Source: Reticulitermes lucifugus (taxonomy: Eukaryota > Arthropoda > Insecta > Blattodea > Rhinotermitidae). Taken from it: 51,901 nucleotides of DNA. Below, one piece after another: positions 1 through 13,400 of this stretch. Location: positions 1 to 51,901 of the forward strand of contig JAKCWW010002791.1 of assembly GCA_026260175.1 (NCBI GenBank), read 5' to 3'. Within the stretch, counting starts at the first letter, position 1, and each line of letters begins with the position of its first letter. Both the position numbers and the translations under genes were made by a program. The notes below the pieces were generated by a model. It was not told the DNA's origin, did no database searches, and saw only the letters and a program-made list of their open reading frames with translations.

Positions 1-585
1 CCCATGTGGTTGCTCATAAACTCGGTGTTGATGATTGTCTTGTGTGGAATGTTGTACGTGAGCAGCAGCTCCATCCTTTCCATTGACAGAAGGTGCAGGC
101 TCTGGGCCCGAACGATTACCTTCATCGAGACCAATTTGTGTGTTGGTTTGTGCATCAGCATGCAGAGAAGCCTGACTTTCCCGCAGTTGTTTTGTTTACA
201 GATGAGGCCTGCTTCATCCAGGAGGGGATTTTTAACAGCCATGTTTGGGCAGAAGGAAACCCTCATGCTGTATCTGTTCACTGCCACCAGCAACACTTGG
301 CGGGAATTGTGCATGACTTGGATTGGACGGGGCAGGTCTGTGGCTTGGCCTCCCAGGTCACCGGACCTCACACTATTGGACTTCTTCCTTTGGGGCTGCA
401 TGAAAAACTTGATTTAGTCATCACCAGTTGATTCAGAAGAGGATCTTATTGCCCATATCGTTTATGCAGCAGCAACCATCAGGCAGAAACCTGGCATTTT
501 TGAGCGCACGCGTCAATCTCTGCTGTGTCATCAGCTTTGTATTGTGGTCAGTGGCCATACGTTTGAGCATCTGCTGTAAATTGGT
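1..585 (+). pseudogene. DDE transposase fossil (Tc1/mariner-like)
   Basis: Segments of a transposase family widespread in insects can be read in successive frames. The first (93-300) has VLFTDEACFIQEGIFNSHVW with the first catalytic Asp. The second (303-414) has WPPRSPDLTLLDFFLWGCMK with the last catalytic Asp. A third (about 437-577) reads EEDLIAHIVYAAATIRQKPG then FERTRQS and HTFEHLL, the usual C-terminus. The middle part with the second catalytic residue is deleted and there are at least two frameshifts, so it is inactive. The N-terminus lies before base 1. It sits in a DGK intron. Confidence 0.8.
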
Positions 586-1260
586 AACAAATACAATTTT
601 TCAGAATGATTCAGTGGTTTTCCTTCATTTCCAACCTTAGTCAGACCCACTTTGATGGTCCGTGGCACCGCAAGGATGCACGTCCAACATACAGTTGCTT
701 GACAATAAATCTTTGTTTCAGTTCCTCTTATCACCTCAAGAAATTTGGGCATGGAGTTTTTCCACACCTGTATATTGATGATAATTGCCAGCGGAAGGTG
801 ACTTCTGTGATGAACGTGGGGAAACTAAAAAAATGTGTTGCTCTTGAAGACTGCGGCCAATACATACATGGGTTATGCTGATGATGATGGGACAGAATGG
901 TTATAGTCATTCAGTTAGGCAGAGAACATGGAATTGGACCAAAGAAGAAACTCTGGTCACATGTTGAACTAAATATCTTGAATAGCCACATTACTGAACA
1001 CCATGTTTGATTGGGTAGAGCCCTGGCTTTGTATTCTGGAGGTTTTGGGTTCAAGTCTAATGCTGGAGAAAGGCTATCCTGACTGAGGTTTTTCATGGTT
1101 TTCCTCTGTATCTTTAGGAAAAATACTGGGATAGTACCTCAATTTAGGGTATAACTCGAAACTGTGATCAGGTATATCACTTCCAATGTAAGTCATGAAT
1201 AGGGAATCTGTCATTAAGGAAGCAAGGTAAAGAGAATGTTCACTTGTTTTTATATTGCAG
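586..1260 (+). other. DGK intron (end of upstream intron)
   Basis: About 586-880 may be the 3' flank of the transposase-bearing element but shows no clear terminal repeat. About 1005-1235 is a SINE candidate, listed separately. Nothing else is seen before the exon a acceptor at 1260. Confidence 0.5.
1005..1235 (+). mobile_element. Candidate tRNA-derived SINE (third family)
   Basis: It begins with an A-box-like GGGTAGAGCCCTGG and has a B-box-like GGGTTCAAGTC about 35 bases later, followed by a non-tRNA body with TTTTCCTCTGTATCTTTAGG. The arrangement fits a tRNA-headed SINE in + orientation, but only one copy was found here, so the assignment is tentative. Confidence 0.45.
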
Positions 1261-1438
1261 AACTCTGTGTGAGGCAGTAAAGGACTTCATCATGCGTGCA
1301 GCAGATGTGAGTTTTGGTCAGGGGGATGAACAATTTGTAGACAAGTGCCAGGCACTGAAAAACAAGTTGGACCTCCTCCTGCAGACGTTACAGCATGAGG
1401 AAACTGGTTCCCTGCAGCAGGAAGAGCTCCAACTAGTG
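1261..1438 (+). CDS. DGK exon a (post-catalytic linker)
   Basis: The acceptor is a pyrimidine-rich stretch ending TTGCAG and the donor is GTAAGA. The exon enters with one base of a split codon and ends in phase 0. It encodes about 59 residues beginning [16 protein letters not shown] and including [17 protein letters not shown], the helical stretch that follows the catalytic domain in DGK delta/eta. It is the first coding exon in the window; about 1.2 kb of intron with a transposase fossil precedes it. Confidence 0.9.
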
Positions 1439-4400
1439 GTAAGATTTTTTCTTCTGTTTTTATGGTGTACACATCTGATGTAAAGCACTGGGCTCCCCAT
1501 ACTAAATATCTGAAGTCCAGTCAGATTTTTTCTGTCTTCCTCACTTGTGCCTCACGTTTAGAAGTTGGTGAATGTGGGAGAATGCAGTGCCCCTAGTGTG
1601 GTGCATGCTTTCTGTTTGGCATACAGTGTGAAGGATCACATTCTTGGAAAAACACTTTTAAATATCTGGTATCTGATATTATCAACCCACCAGTTTCATT
1701 ATTTTTATAAAACATATATGTATATATATATTATTACTGGCCACGTCCCCATCATGTGATGGGCCACCGTAGTATTCATGTGCTACTTCATTGAGACGCA
1801 GTGACCATACCAGCCAAACTAACCAAACTCTGATGTCATGCACAAGCCAAGGGTATTGTAACCCAATTTGTGTTGCCATGTGCTAGTGCCACCTTAACTG
1901 AGATTGTCGTTTGGTTAATCTGCATTTACCTCATGTATGGGACTGCTGCCATCTCGTTGTGCTGTGTTGTACCATATGCTCGATGTTCAGCTGTTTCATC
2001 AGCCATGTCCCATGCCTCACAGAGAAAATGCTGTGTTGTATTATTTGCTTGATGCTCACATGTTTTTGTTGGCCTTAGCACCTATGCCACCAGGGACTAT
2101 GTCGTGTCTCACTCACTCACACCAAGGGATTATATATAGAGAGAGAATTATGGTATGTTCCTTTCTGTGTTTTTTGACTGGAATGCAGAAGGCAAATCTG
2201 TATCACACATGTTATTGATGGTCCCATGGAAAATATTATGAGTTCTGAGGAACAAAAAGGAGATATTTTTTCTTTATCATTTTCCTCTCCATCATTGTGT
2301 TGAGCTTGATGAGCTCAAAGTTTAAGACAGCCTTCTGTTAGGCAGCCTTTGTCAAATTTGCACATGTCCACAAATTTTACAGTGCCAGAACATAAATTAG
2401 GATCTGAATTTCCTTTTGCACGTTGTAACTATATGTCATGTAATTTCAAAAAGCGGGTTTGGTTCTCCAACTCTTTGTTCATTAATTGGTACCCCTTGAT
2501 GTTGATAGATTTGGATATATGAGTGATAGTTCTCTAAGGAATGGCATATGGATTGCTTAGAGAACTATTCTGTTTCTGTTATAAACTGGTCCAGAATTGT
2601 GTTCAATGATTAGCTCTGGTGTCAACAGTGTTGAACTTCAACTTTCTGTTACATTATGTGCTTGTAATTATGTGTGCACTTAATGTTGCACAGATGTTCA
2701 GATGCTGGTGATTAGTCACGTAGTGGCTAGCATAAAGCCATCTGAATCTTGTCTCCAGTAGTCGGAGGGTTAACTGAAAACTGTATCAGCCAAACTATTC
2801 ATAAAATTTGTATTTATACATGGAAAATAGGACTTCATTACATGGAATAATAGCAGTTGTATTTTTCTGATCAGGATATAAAAATACCATATGCTATCAT
2901 TTGCAGATGGAAGCTGATGTACTGCAGGAAGGGGCAGAAAAAAATGTAATGGACAAACCAGAGAAAGAGCTAAGCAACTTGCAAGAGTTAAAGAAGGTAA
3001 ATTACTGTTTCTTTAACTACCATTTACTTGGTGTAGTCATTTTCCAGTGGCAGGATATATAAAATGCTCTGGAAAGTATTTGGAATTCAGGAGGATGAAG
3101 TAAGTTATGATATATTATAATGAGGAACTTGATGTTGTATGTGCATTAGTATTAGTATTGCTAGAATAATTAAACTTATGAGGCTGTGATGGGCTGGTCA
3201 TTTGGGGAACCCCTTGGACCATAAAGGAGATAGGAATGTAACATTATGACAGGTTTTAGGAAAAAAGACAAGAAATGGATGGAACTGGCTCATGAATGTG
3301 TTTAGTGGCAGGTTTTGGAATTAGCAGTATTGAATCTTCAGGTTCTGCTACCACTGTTAGAGAGAGGTTTATTGATGACCACAGTACTAAATTTCATTAA
3401 AATCCATTCAGGTGGTAGGATTTTTTTATGCACAGAGACTGATAGTTGGCATGGTAGACATTGAAATTTGAACTGGAACAACCCCAAGATGGTTGGCAAA
3501 CTGTTTGCATGTACCATAGTAATGATGGCAATGTTACTGTGTTCCAGTCAGTGTTTGTACAGCGGGAGGCCCTCATGAGTCGGGTCAACAGCGTCAAGAA
3601 AGCAATTCGGCAGTTAGTGGAGCATGCAGAACAGGCTGTGGACGAACAGAACAAAACATGTGCTGGCCCCAGCTTTTTGGTCACACCACCATCTCCTGAT
3701 GAGCAACAGTTTAGGAGTAGTAAGACACTAGACATTCCAAGCCTTCCTCAGACAAGCAACAATCTTAAGGTACCATACAGCAGTGTTTTCCTGTTGTTTA
3801 GTTTTCTGCATATTTCTGTGGTCACACTTATGTGGTAATGCTGTGAGATGTCCTAGAAAGTAAGTTGTATCATACTTGTACATTATCCTCACCTGCTGTA
3901 GATTCTATGTGATTCATTTTGGTAGCATCAGATGTGTTGACCATTTACATGTTTAAATGGGAGTAGTGCATTATTTACTTTAATGGACAACAATGTAATA
4001 TTTTTCCTGCAGAGTTTAATGGTGAGTTTCACTTGGGATCAATATTGGACAGCCTTTAAATGACTAACTGTTGGTAACATGAATGTGTAACATGATTTCT
4101 TCGAGATAGGGACAAAAGTTTTAAATACTGTTAGGATGATTTAATCACGTAAAGGTTTAATACACATGAGACTTTAATTGTGTTGGTTCTCTTCTACCAG
4201 TGAATGTGTTAACATGAGTATTTGCTATTGTTATTGTTTTTGTGTGTACCTTAGACATATGTGCTTCACTTGGTGCTTGTTCTTGATCTGTGGGGCTTAG
4301 TGGTATAGCATTTCCTCCTTACAAACTTCTTCATAACAAGAAGGAAAAAGGCAGTTTGTTTCATTTGTGTATTCTTCAGATAACTTAGATGTTCCATGTA

Positions 4401-7400
4401 GATAGACAGAGAGCTGAACATGTGATGCAGCTAACAGTCGCTCATTGAAATGTTGTAATAAATTGTGGGGTGATCAAATGAGTAACATCTGTGAAAGTGT
4501 GAATGTTCATGGATGGTTACAATGAGATGCCAAGAACAGATCAGAGTTATCGTTATAATTCAGCACAGCAAGATACCAACCATTGCAGGCTAACTAGAAT
4601 GGATGTATATCAGAGAACAGTGTTACGATTGGTAAACATGTTTTTATAGTGAGTAATATGCCACAGCACAATCTGTGCATCTAAACCCTTTCACCCAGAA
4701 CTTTTAAACTGCGTAATATGTACAAGAGAAGAGTGCTTATAACTTAGTGAAGGTGCAGAGAGAACAGGGAGTACCTTGGCGCTATATGGACATGCATAAT
4801 CTGCTCTGTACTGCTCAGTAAGAAAATATCCTACTGTTTACTTTGGACAGGACGATAGTAAACCCCAGAGCTGTTCTGGACATAGTGGTAGAAAAGAGAA
4901 AAATTCTTAACCACCACCACCTCTCCCCTCCCTCCCACCAGGAATTGACTGTTGTTTATAGTCCACCATTTGTATATGTTGACACAAGAATTTGTCCTGA
5001 GGTTTGTGTTCTTCTGTGGTGCAACGTAGCGCCATACCACAGAAGAATGGAAACCTCAGCTACACTGCTGTGAAAACCTAAAACAAACATGTATTTTGTT
5101 TCATTACATGGTGAGATCCTGCTTTTTTTGTTACAGGTATTACCAACTATAGATTCTCTATCCAGTACTGAGGCCAGTCCGTGCGCTTCCCCTTTGATAT
5201 CCTCACACTCCCCATTACCTGACTTCTCATCTTACTCAAATCGCCTCACTGCCATCTCACCACTGCCAGACATGCGCCGAGACTCTGGCTGCAGTGAGGA
5301 CCTCCTCACTCTGCCTGTTCCTGTTGAGTTTGCAGATGAGGAGGCTAGGCGTCGCAGTCTCATACCATCTGAAGATGATGACAGCTGTTCACCCAGTTTC
5401 ACGCCATCAGATATAGAAGTGCAGAATATTGTCCTGACAACTGCTAAACCCATGCAAAGGTTCCTCTCACTTCCTGATGATGGGGTTCTCAGTGATATGA
5501 GCCCTGATGTGGTAGATGAGGCAAGAAGTTTGTTTTCTTCAAAAGAAGAGAAGAATGGGGGGAATGTCCTTGCTGCTGAGAAAAGTGTTCATAAGAGCTT
5601 TGATGAACAGTTACAGATAGCTGTGAGCAACCTGCAAGTGAACTTAAATGTTGATGTTAGTGATAGTGGACTGCCACCTCCCTCCCCACCACAAGATATT
5701 CAGGGCAAAGTCCTAACAATGGACTTGTTAATCGTTTCAGACATCCAGGAAACAAGAAGATCTTCTACTGTAAGTTTGCAGGACATGGAGAAATACATGT
5801 GCCACATTGACTCTCCTGAAACAGTGGAGTTGGAGCAGGAGGATGAAGACACAGTGATATCTGGGTTACACTTAATCAGTCCAGACTATTGTGCAGATAG
5901 TAATTTGCAGAGTGAACTTGCAATGGGAGGGTGTGTGGATGTCAATGAGACACTCATCATATCACCATCTAGAGAAGAAGGTCCACAAATCGTTCCTCCT
6001 GTGCCATCCAGGGAGAACTGTGATTCAGAGGAGGAGGAGGATGAGGAAGAAGACAAACAAGTTGTGAAAGGTTGCAGTTTGGCTCATTTTGAGGAGGGCA
6101 ATGACATAGCACGGCGCTCATTCTACAAGCAGATTAGATCTGGAGTTGGAAGAAAGAAAAGAACCGCGACAGACAAATCAAGATTGGTTGAACATAGTGA
6201 GGCCTTAACAGAACATGACAACAACTATCTAGATGTTGTTAAAATCCGAATCCAGGGATCAAACAATAACCTGAGTGCTGAGGCAACCTCTACACCTGAC
6301 TCTGCTTTTGGGTCACACAGACCAAGCCTTGTGGCATCAGAGGCAGATGATGAGGAGTTATGCCAGTATCACATACAGGTGCGTGCTTCAGAACAGCCTT
6401 GTAGGGCATGCATGGTGCCTGTCTGTTTGCCTGTGTTTTACCCATTGTAATGAAATTAATTTAAAAATTTATTGTGTGCATAAGTTACAGTGAAGTTTAT
6501 TTCTGAACCTTTGAAACCCTATATTCAGCATGCATTAATTGTATTGCCGTAATATATTTTTGTTTTCTGTGATAGATTCATTCATTCATTTATTTACAAT
6601 CCATAAATCCAATATACAGTCACAAGACAAAACAGGATGTGGATTTGGTCAAAAGCATATGGATTAACAAGCTGTATAATATATACATTATCAAAATACA
6701 ACAGTTAGTAAAAACAGACATATAATATATAAAACACAGTGATAAGACACTGAAGCTTCAGATAACGAAACCTGCTAACATCGGGATAATAAGCTTTAAC
6801 ATAGAATGTAGACATTTGTAACTTGTTGAGTGGGACTATATTGCCCAGTTACATAATATTGTTATTAAACATTTAACAAGAACAGAACTTTTATTCACTG
6901 TATTCAAAAAGAAGTTAATGTGTTTGCATGTTTATAATGAAGTAAGCAGTGAGCCTACAATGATATGGTATGTATCAATTGTTAGGTAAAATCTCAAAGT
7001 TTGTAAATAACTGACAATTGATACATATCATGTTGTTGTAGGCTCAGTGGTTACTTCATTATAAAGTTGTGAAAGTGTTACCTAATTTTGAATCAGCTTG
7101 TATATTTGACATACTCATATATGCTTTTGAGATTATTGCAGGTTTATTTGTAATTTAATTATTCACTTCTAATGGTTGCTTATGGACATTCCCATGAATG
7201 ATGCAAAAATCTTGGAATGTTTATAGTTCTGTAAAAGTAAATGTTCTTTCTGTACTGTTCCACAAAATATCAGAATCTGTATCTGAAGCGAGTTTGTGTG
7301 TTAATCTTTCTCTAGAAGTTCCTTCAAAGCTTTTCTTATGTCTTGCATTCAGAAGGAATACAGCAGACTGTTTGGCACTTTGGCACTGTGAAATGAACTT

Positions 7401-10400
7401 ACTTTGCTCTTTGTAGCATCAGTGAGTCCTGTCAAAGAAATAAAAGGATGCATGATTTCAGGTTTTCACCGCAGTGTAAATGAGATCTGTGCTCTTTTGG
7501 GCTTTTACACAGTTTAGAATGGTAGTTTATTACCGACATATTGGGACGTATCGGTTCCTTCTTCAAGGTTCAAGCAGTCCAAGAAGAACTTGGGCTGCTT
7601 GACCCTTGAAGATGTGACTGATAGGTTGTCCTGAACCTTCTGTAAGAAACTACCATTCTACGCTGCATAAAATCCCAAATGAGTGCAGGTCTCAAATAAA
7701 AGGACTGTGTAACTGCTGCCTGCATGTCAACTCAAGGATGAAGTTGAATTACCGAGTAGAAGCAGTGCATAATTCCATGAAATTATAATATACAAACTTA
7801 TGTATAAATTTGTGCAGTTAAAAATACTGAGATTATAGTATTTGCTTTAATAATTTCTGATTTGTAATGTTTTTGACAAGACACAAGTCATAACAGTAAA
7901 CAGTATTTGTTGTGATTTTCTTGGAACGGGGAATTTGGAAATATTTGTCTTTGCACCCAACAGTTCAAGAAATACTGCCAACCAATAGGTCTCACAAAGT
8001 TGGCTTCATTAGCCCCTAATTCTTTGCAAAGTAAAAGCAAACAAAAACAGCATTTGTCAGAAGAAGTGTTTATTTGGTCTGACCCAGATGCTGTTTATTC
8101 ATTTGCAAATGACAGCTGGTGTTTTGATATAGGAAGTAGTACTGGGTGATATAGTAGTGAAGTCCTGCTATGTACAATTCTTATATAAAGTTTGTGGCAA
8201 AGTTTTGTTATAATGCTAAAATATTTTCAAGGAAAAAAAATGGGAAAGTGTGGAATGAATGAAAATAAGTTTACAGTTACTAAACTAGGTAGCATGTATA
8301 ATATTGGGTATTTTAAAACTTTTTATGCCTACAAATTGATTCCTTCTTAGCAATTTTGTGTCTGTTTGGAGATGCTAGCTTCAAAATTGTATTAAATTCA
8401 GTCCATTTTATGACAGTCTGCAGTTTACAACATTTGAATGGAAGTCTGCTTCCACATAGTGCAAGTTCAAGGTGTCTGAACTCCTGCACAGTAAATGTTA
8501 GATAAGGGTGGACACATCTAAACATAGAATAAGACAACCCAAGTGGTTGAGACTGGCATTGCTACCTGGAACCCTGGCATGGGTACATATACAAACAGCA
8601 GTTGGTGGTGCTGTTAAAGGCAGACTTATTATATCTTTTCTTGTTTTCAGTTTCCATAAATTAGTTCAGTTTTTTGATCCTAACTACAGTGAAATTTTCA
8701 TTCAGTTTTAAGATTTTTCCTTACTTTATGCTCAGTGCTGGTTATTCCTGTCTTGTCATCTGTGTATATTTAAGGATTTCCTCATTTAAATGTTCATATC
8801 TGTTTCTTGATGAGAAATCGTTAAATTGGGATTTTAATGTCAATTATTAGTTTTTCACATTGTTAAAGTAGTTATATTAAAGTGCTTTAACTTATGAATA
8901 ATCCTTTTTCATGAATAATTTAGATGTGAGAGTTACTTTATAGTTACCTGATATATGTCTTGTACCTTGTTTGTCTTATTGTTTCTATACTAAATTCTAA
9001 CCTTTATTTTTACTATTGATGTGCAGAATTCATGACTCCCTGAAGCTTACCCTGGGGTGTCACTTCTTCCTAACTATCCCACCTTTTGTGGAGGGTTTTT
9101 TTTGGTCGGTGTCAGCATAATGCTAGATTTGTACCAGAAACATACAGAAAAGTACTAGTCAAAGCCACATTAAGGAGCATGCGAATTTGGTACAGCTTAC
9201 AGCTGTCAGGCAAAGCCAAGATATTCAGCAAGGGGTGAATTGAATGGCCTGAAACAGATACCTGGTTATACTGCTGGAGTTAATTTGTTGGGGGAGAATA
9301 TACTTATGTTAAAAAACAATATGAAATGCTTCAACAGGCCAGTAAAGAAACTGGTCCAGAAGTAAATGTATGTAGACAAAACCAAATCTGTGAATATTAT
9401 ATTAAACAAATATGAGTGACAAAGCTGTAGTGTGACAGTATGTACAAATCATTTGAGAATGTCTAAACATTGAAGTACCTGGGGGGCAATACAAACAAAC
9501 AGCAATCAGGTTCATGATGACATTAGTTGAAGCATAGATTCTTGAGATTCTTATTATTATTATTCAGTATATACAAATGATAATTTGGTAACTCTTATAT
9601 GGGTATGGTATGTGATCTGTTACTTTAAGCGAAGATCAGAAATTAATACTGTCTGAAAATGAAGTGCCGAGGAAAATATTTGGACTTGAAAGTGTGAAGT
9701 AAATGAAGAGTAATTTAGGATATTACTTGTATATACTGGGAAGCTCTTTGCACAGTCAGTATAGTAACTAGGCTACATGCTGGATGATGGAGGAATCATG
9801 ATTTGATTCCTGGTAGGGGCCAGAAGGACCTGTACCTCCATTGCCCCATTTGCCTTCATGGCATGCACAGGGACAGCTTTACTATACTGGGACACTGTGA
9901 TTTATTCAAGCCATGTATTGTATTTTGTTAGAATTGTGAAAAGTAAGAAGTTGTTACGAGCTGTGAATATGGCTAGGATGGAGGTGATGAGGAATGCGTA
10001 CAAAAGTTTGATGAGGAAACTCACTGGAAAGCCATCTGGTGTCCTTTCATGCTGTACAACTTCAAAATATTACACTTATGTTGACATTGAATACTTTTGA
10101 TTATGCCTTTTCACTTGCATATTGTGCAGGTTGAAAGTATTATATTAATATCAACATGTAGTAGCGTGTACAACACTTAGTACAGACCATAATAACAATC
10201 CATGTGTGATAATAGGAAAATCCTGGCCCAAAATTTTAACATATTTTATAACTGTGTTTTGAAGTGATTACTATGATGATGTATACTTAGAGTTTTCAGG
10301 CAATGGTGCATATACATAGGCCACCTCATATTTATAGTGACAGTTTTAATTTGAAGGATATAGATATTGTGTAAATATTATTTGCAGGTACCACTGTGTA

Positions 10401-13400
10401 TCTATTTAAAGTTTAATAATCTGATCAGATATTCCATTAAGAAGTGGACACTGAATATGAGCCATGAGGGCTCAAATGTATATATCAGTACCTAAAAATT
10501 GACTGAAATTTAATACAGGCTGTTGGTAATATTAATGTAATAATTCTTGGAGAGTGCCCACACACCAGACCAAGGAGGAGGTGAGAGGTGTACAGAACTG
10601 GCTGAGGGTCATGTTCATTGCCAGGTTTTATTATTTCAGCTGTTTATGGTAGTGTTAGTGTTGCAGCAGTATAACACTTACACTTGATACTGCCAGGTAA
10701 AGGAAAGGGAAGCACTGGCTGCAAGGCAACCGACATTACCACTGGAAGCATTCCCTCCTGTGATCAGTGTGATCGTGAACCCTCCATCACCTGTTATGTC
10801 TGATGACAATGATGAGATGTTACTGAGATTCAGTGAGGACGACATGAACAAATGTGAGCATCCAGTCTATATCTGTTGCTAATAGCAAGATTTTAGATGT
10901 ACATTAACAAATGCTGAAGAAAACATAATAAACTGAGTGAATCTTTTATGTATTTACTTCCTTCCTTTGTCTATTGTGCATTTGTGTGCATATTAGAGAG
11001 ACAAGACATGCATACAAAATTTCAGTCAGGAAACCAGAGAGGGAGAAACCACTTGGAAGACTTACGGCCTGTATGGAAGAATAATGGCAGTACAGATTGT
11101 AAAGCAGTAGGATGTGAGGATGTGGATGAGATTCATCTGGCTCAGGTTACAGTCCAGTGACAGGTTCCTGTGATCATGGTATAGCTTAACTAGCCATGTG
11201 TCAATTAGGTCCTCAAGAACATTCTACTACATGAAACTATATTCCATTATAGAGAGTGCTCTGCTCATTTTGCGCATTTGATTCTGTAATTTGAAAAACT
11301 TATAATTGTTCACTCTTTCAGAGCCTACATCTTAATGTCTGCTTCAGTATTCTCTCTGTATACATCTTTCTACTAAGAGGTGTCGTCTCATACGTGCTGC
11401 TGTTATGTCTGTGTCCACTCTTTCTGTTCCTTCATTCCTATTTCTTTGTTCATTCTAGATCCAAATATTGCTTCATATGCCTTACAAAATGTGACAGTAT
11501 AGTGATTAACGCTTTGAAGACCAAAGTCATCGAAATTGTGTATAAAAATTAAATTTTTACCTCACTGACAGTACAGTCCATGTCCTTTACAAAGACCAAC
11601 ATATTAATGCTGTTTAGAGGAATAATCACTGTTTGTTCTGAGAGCCATACAAAATACATAAATATAATGTGTGGGTAAAATGCAGAGTCTTTAAATGTTA
11701 CAGCAGGTGGCATATACAGGTACGACTGGGCTGTAACTCTCCTTCATATTTGTGAGTTCGTTGGCTTCAGTCTTAATAGAATAGGTCTTTTGTCCTACTT
11801 GATGTTTACCTGTTGTTTTCCACATTCCCTCCAGTCACATTTTTAAATTAATGATTAGTGTTTCAACATTCTTAACACCTTACTGTTCATGATCATTTTG
11901 TCATTTCTCATTGATAATATAACCATTGCAATTTATGCAGTGTCATTAAAGAAACCTGTATCTTCAATCTGTGTTCTTCCTTCAGAAATATAACTATTTT
12001 TGCATTAAAACGGCCATTTATGTAGAAACCAAATGAAGACATATATTCACTTTCCAATGAATTTGATTTGCAAGTGAGTTAGGTGAAAGCTACATTGTTG
12101 CAGTGTCGGTGACTTCCCCTGCATCAGGATTGAGCTGCTCTCCAGCAGCCACCCGACGAATTTCAAGTGGATGTCTATTGAATCCCCCAGATGCTATGAT
12201 AGCAGCTGGTACGCAGGCTGCTTCATGCCGGAAGAGGTCACACAGCCTCGAGAAGGACAATCGCTTTGAGGACAAGTTGCCAAATAAGAGACTGCCCATA
12301 ATTAACCCCCATGTTCGGTCACCAATGTGGCCAAGTAAGTGTGACAAGTTACAAAATGAACTGTTGTGAGCCTACATTTACAGAATATTGCATAATATGT
12401 CTGCAGTTATTCTACATGAAGCCCTGCAGGTCTTAAGGCATAAAATTTGCTATGGAAGATCTAGAGTGAAGCAGATTTGATTGTTATTTGCATTAGTCTG
12501 ACAGTTCTTGCATCATGCTATATGCTTTACCTTCTTAGGCACGTTTGCTGTGATGGAGATTGCTTGTTACACTTCCTCAGTTTGTAAGCATTGACAAACT
12601 TCAGAACCACTGAATGGATTTTCATAAAATGTTATATTGTAGAGTTTCATAAAATATGCCCATACATTTCAATTTTAGTTAAAAGTGTACAAAAAGAAAG
12701 GTCAGTTGAGGAAGGTTACATGTATGTCAGCTTGTATCGAGCACAATGCATTGTGTGTGTGTGCATGTGTGCATGCAGGTGTATCTACTTGATTTAATTA
12801 ATTAATTAATTAAAAATATTTGAAACAGAAACTACAAAAGTTGTAGAGAAAAATGAAACATACATTTTATGCCCAATGAACTTGTTACATGAGTTATTTG
12901 GTTTTTGATGTAGTTAAACAAGAATTGTACAACTTTGAAATTATTGAACTACGCATTTCCTAACTTGTATATTTAACAATTAACAGTAGTCTTTTGAACA
13001 CATGAAGATTACAGAACAATCAACAATGACCTTCTGAACACACTCAAGGTTACAGAAGTCTTTTGTTGTCTGTAATAATTAAGTTATCTTGTTCCAACCA
13101 AAATTTGTAAGATATATATATATATATATATATATATTTAAAATGTGATTTGAAAATAGTGTATGAAAATTTGTATTGAGCATTTTTGACTAATACTTAA
13201 AATACTTTAGTTTATTGCAATAATATGTAGTTGGAATGGATATTAGAACATCACTTATAATACCTTCTCCTGAATGTGCCTTGTAAATGTATACTATATG
13301 CTTTTACAATTTTGTTTTAATGTAAAATTAAAATAACATGTATCAACATTAATGCATTTTTATTGCATCATGCAGTGGTACTGAATGAACTTCTTCAGTG

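Larger units (their letters stand above)
6379..10696 (+). other. DGK intron d-e (4.3 kb)
   Basis: The longest intron in the window. It contains two foldback elements (6931-7065 and 7478-7697), a LINE fragment (about 9170-10040) and a nested SINE (9739-9887), each listed. The stretch 7700-9160 is AT-rich with nothing recognisable. Confidence 0.7.

Noticed and set aside
1690..2150. Solo LTR or Copia-like fragment
   Set aside because: Suggestive words and a TATA-like box, but no TG-CA ends, target duplication or second copy could be found.
12090..12347. Minus-strand open frame opposite DGK exon f
   Set aside because: Shadow of the coding exon on the other strand.
12103..12369. Independent small gene starting at the ATG near 12103
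   Set aside because: The frame is DGK exon f; the apparent ATG spans the acceptor boundary.
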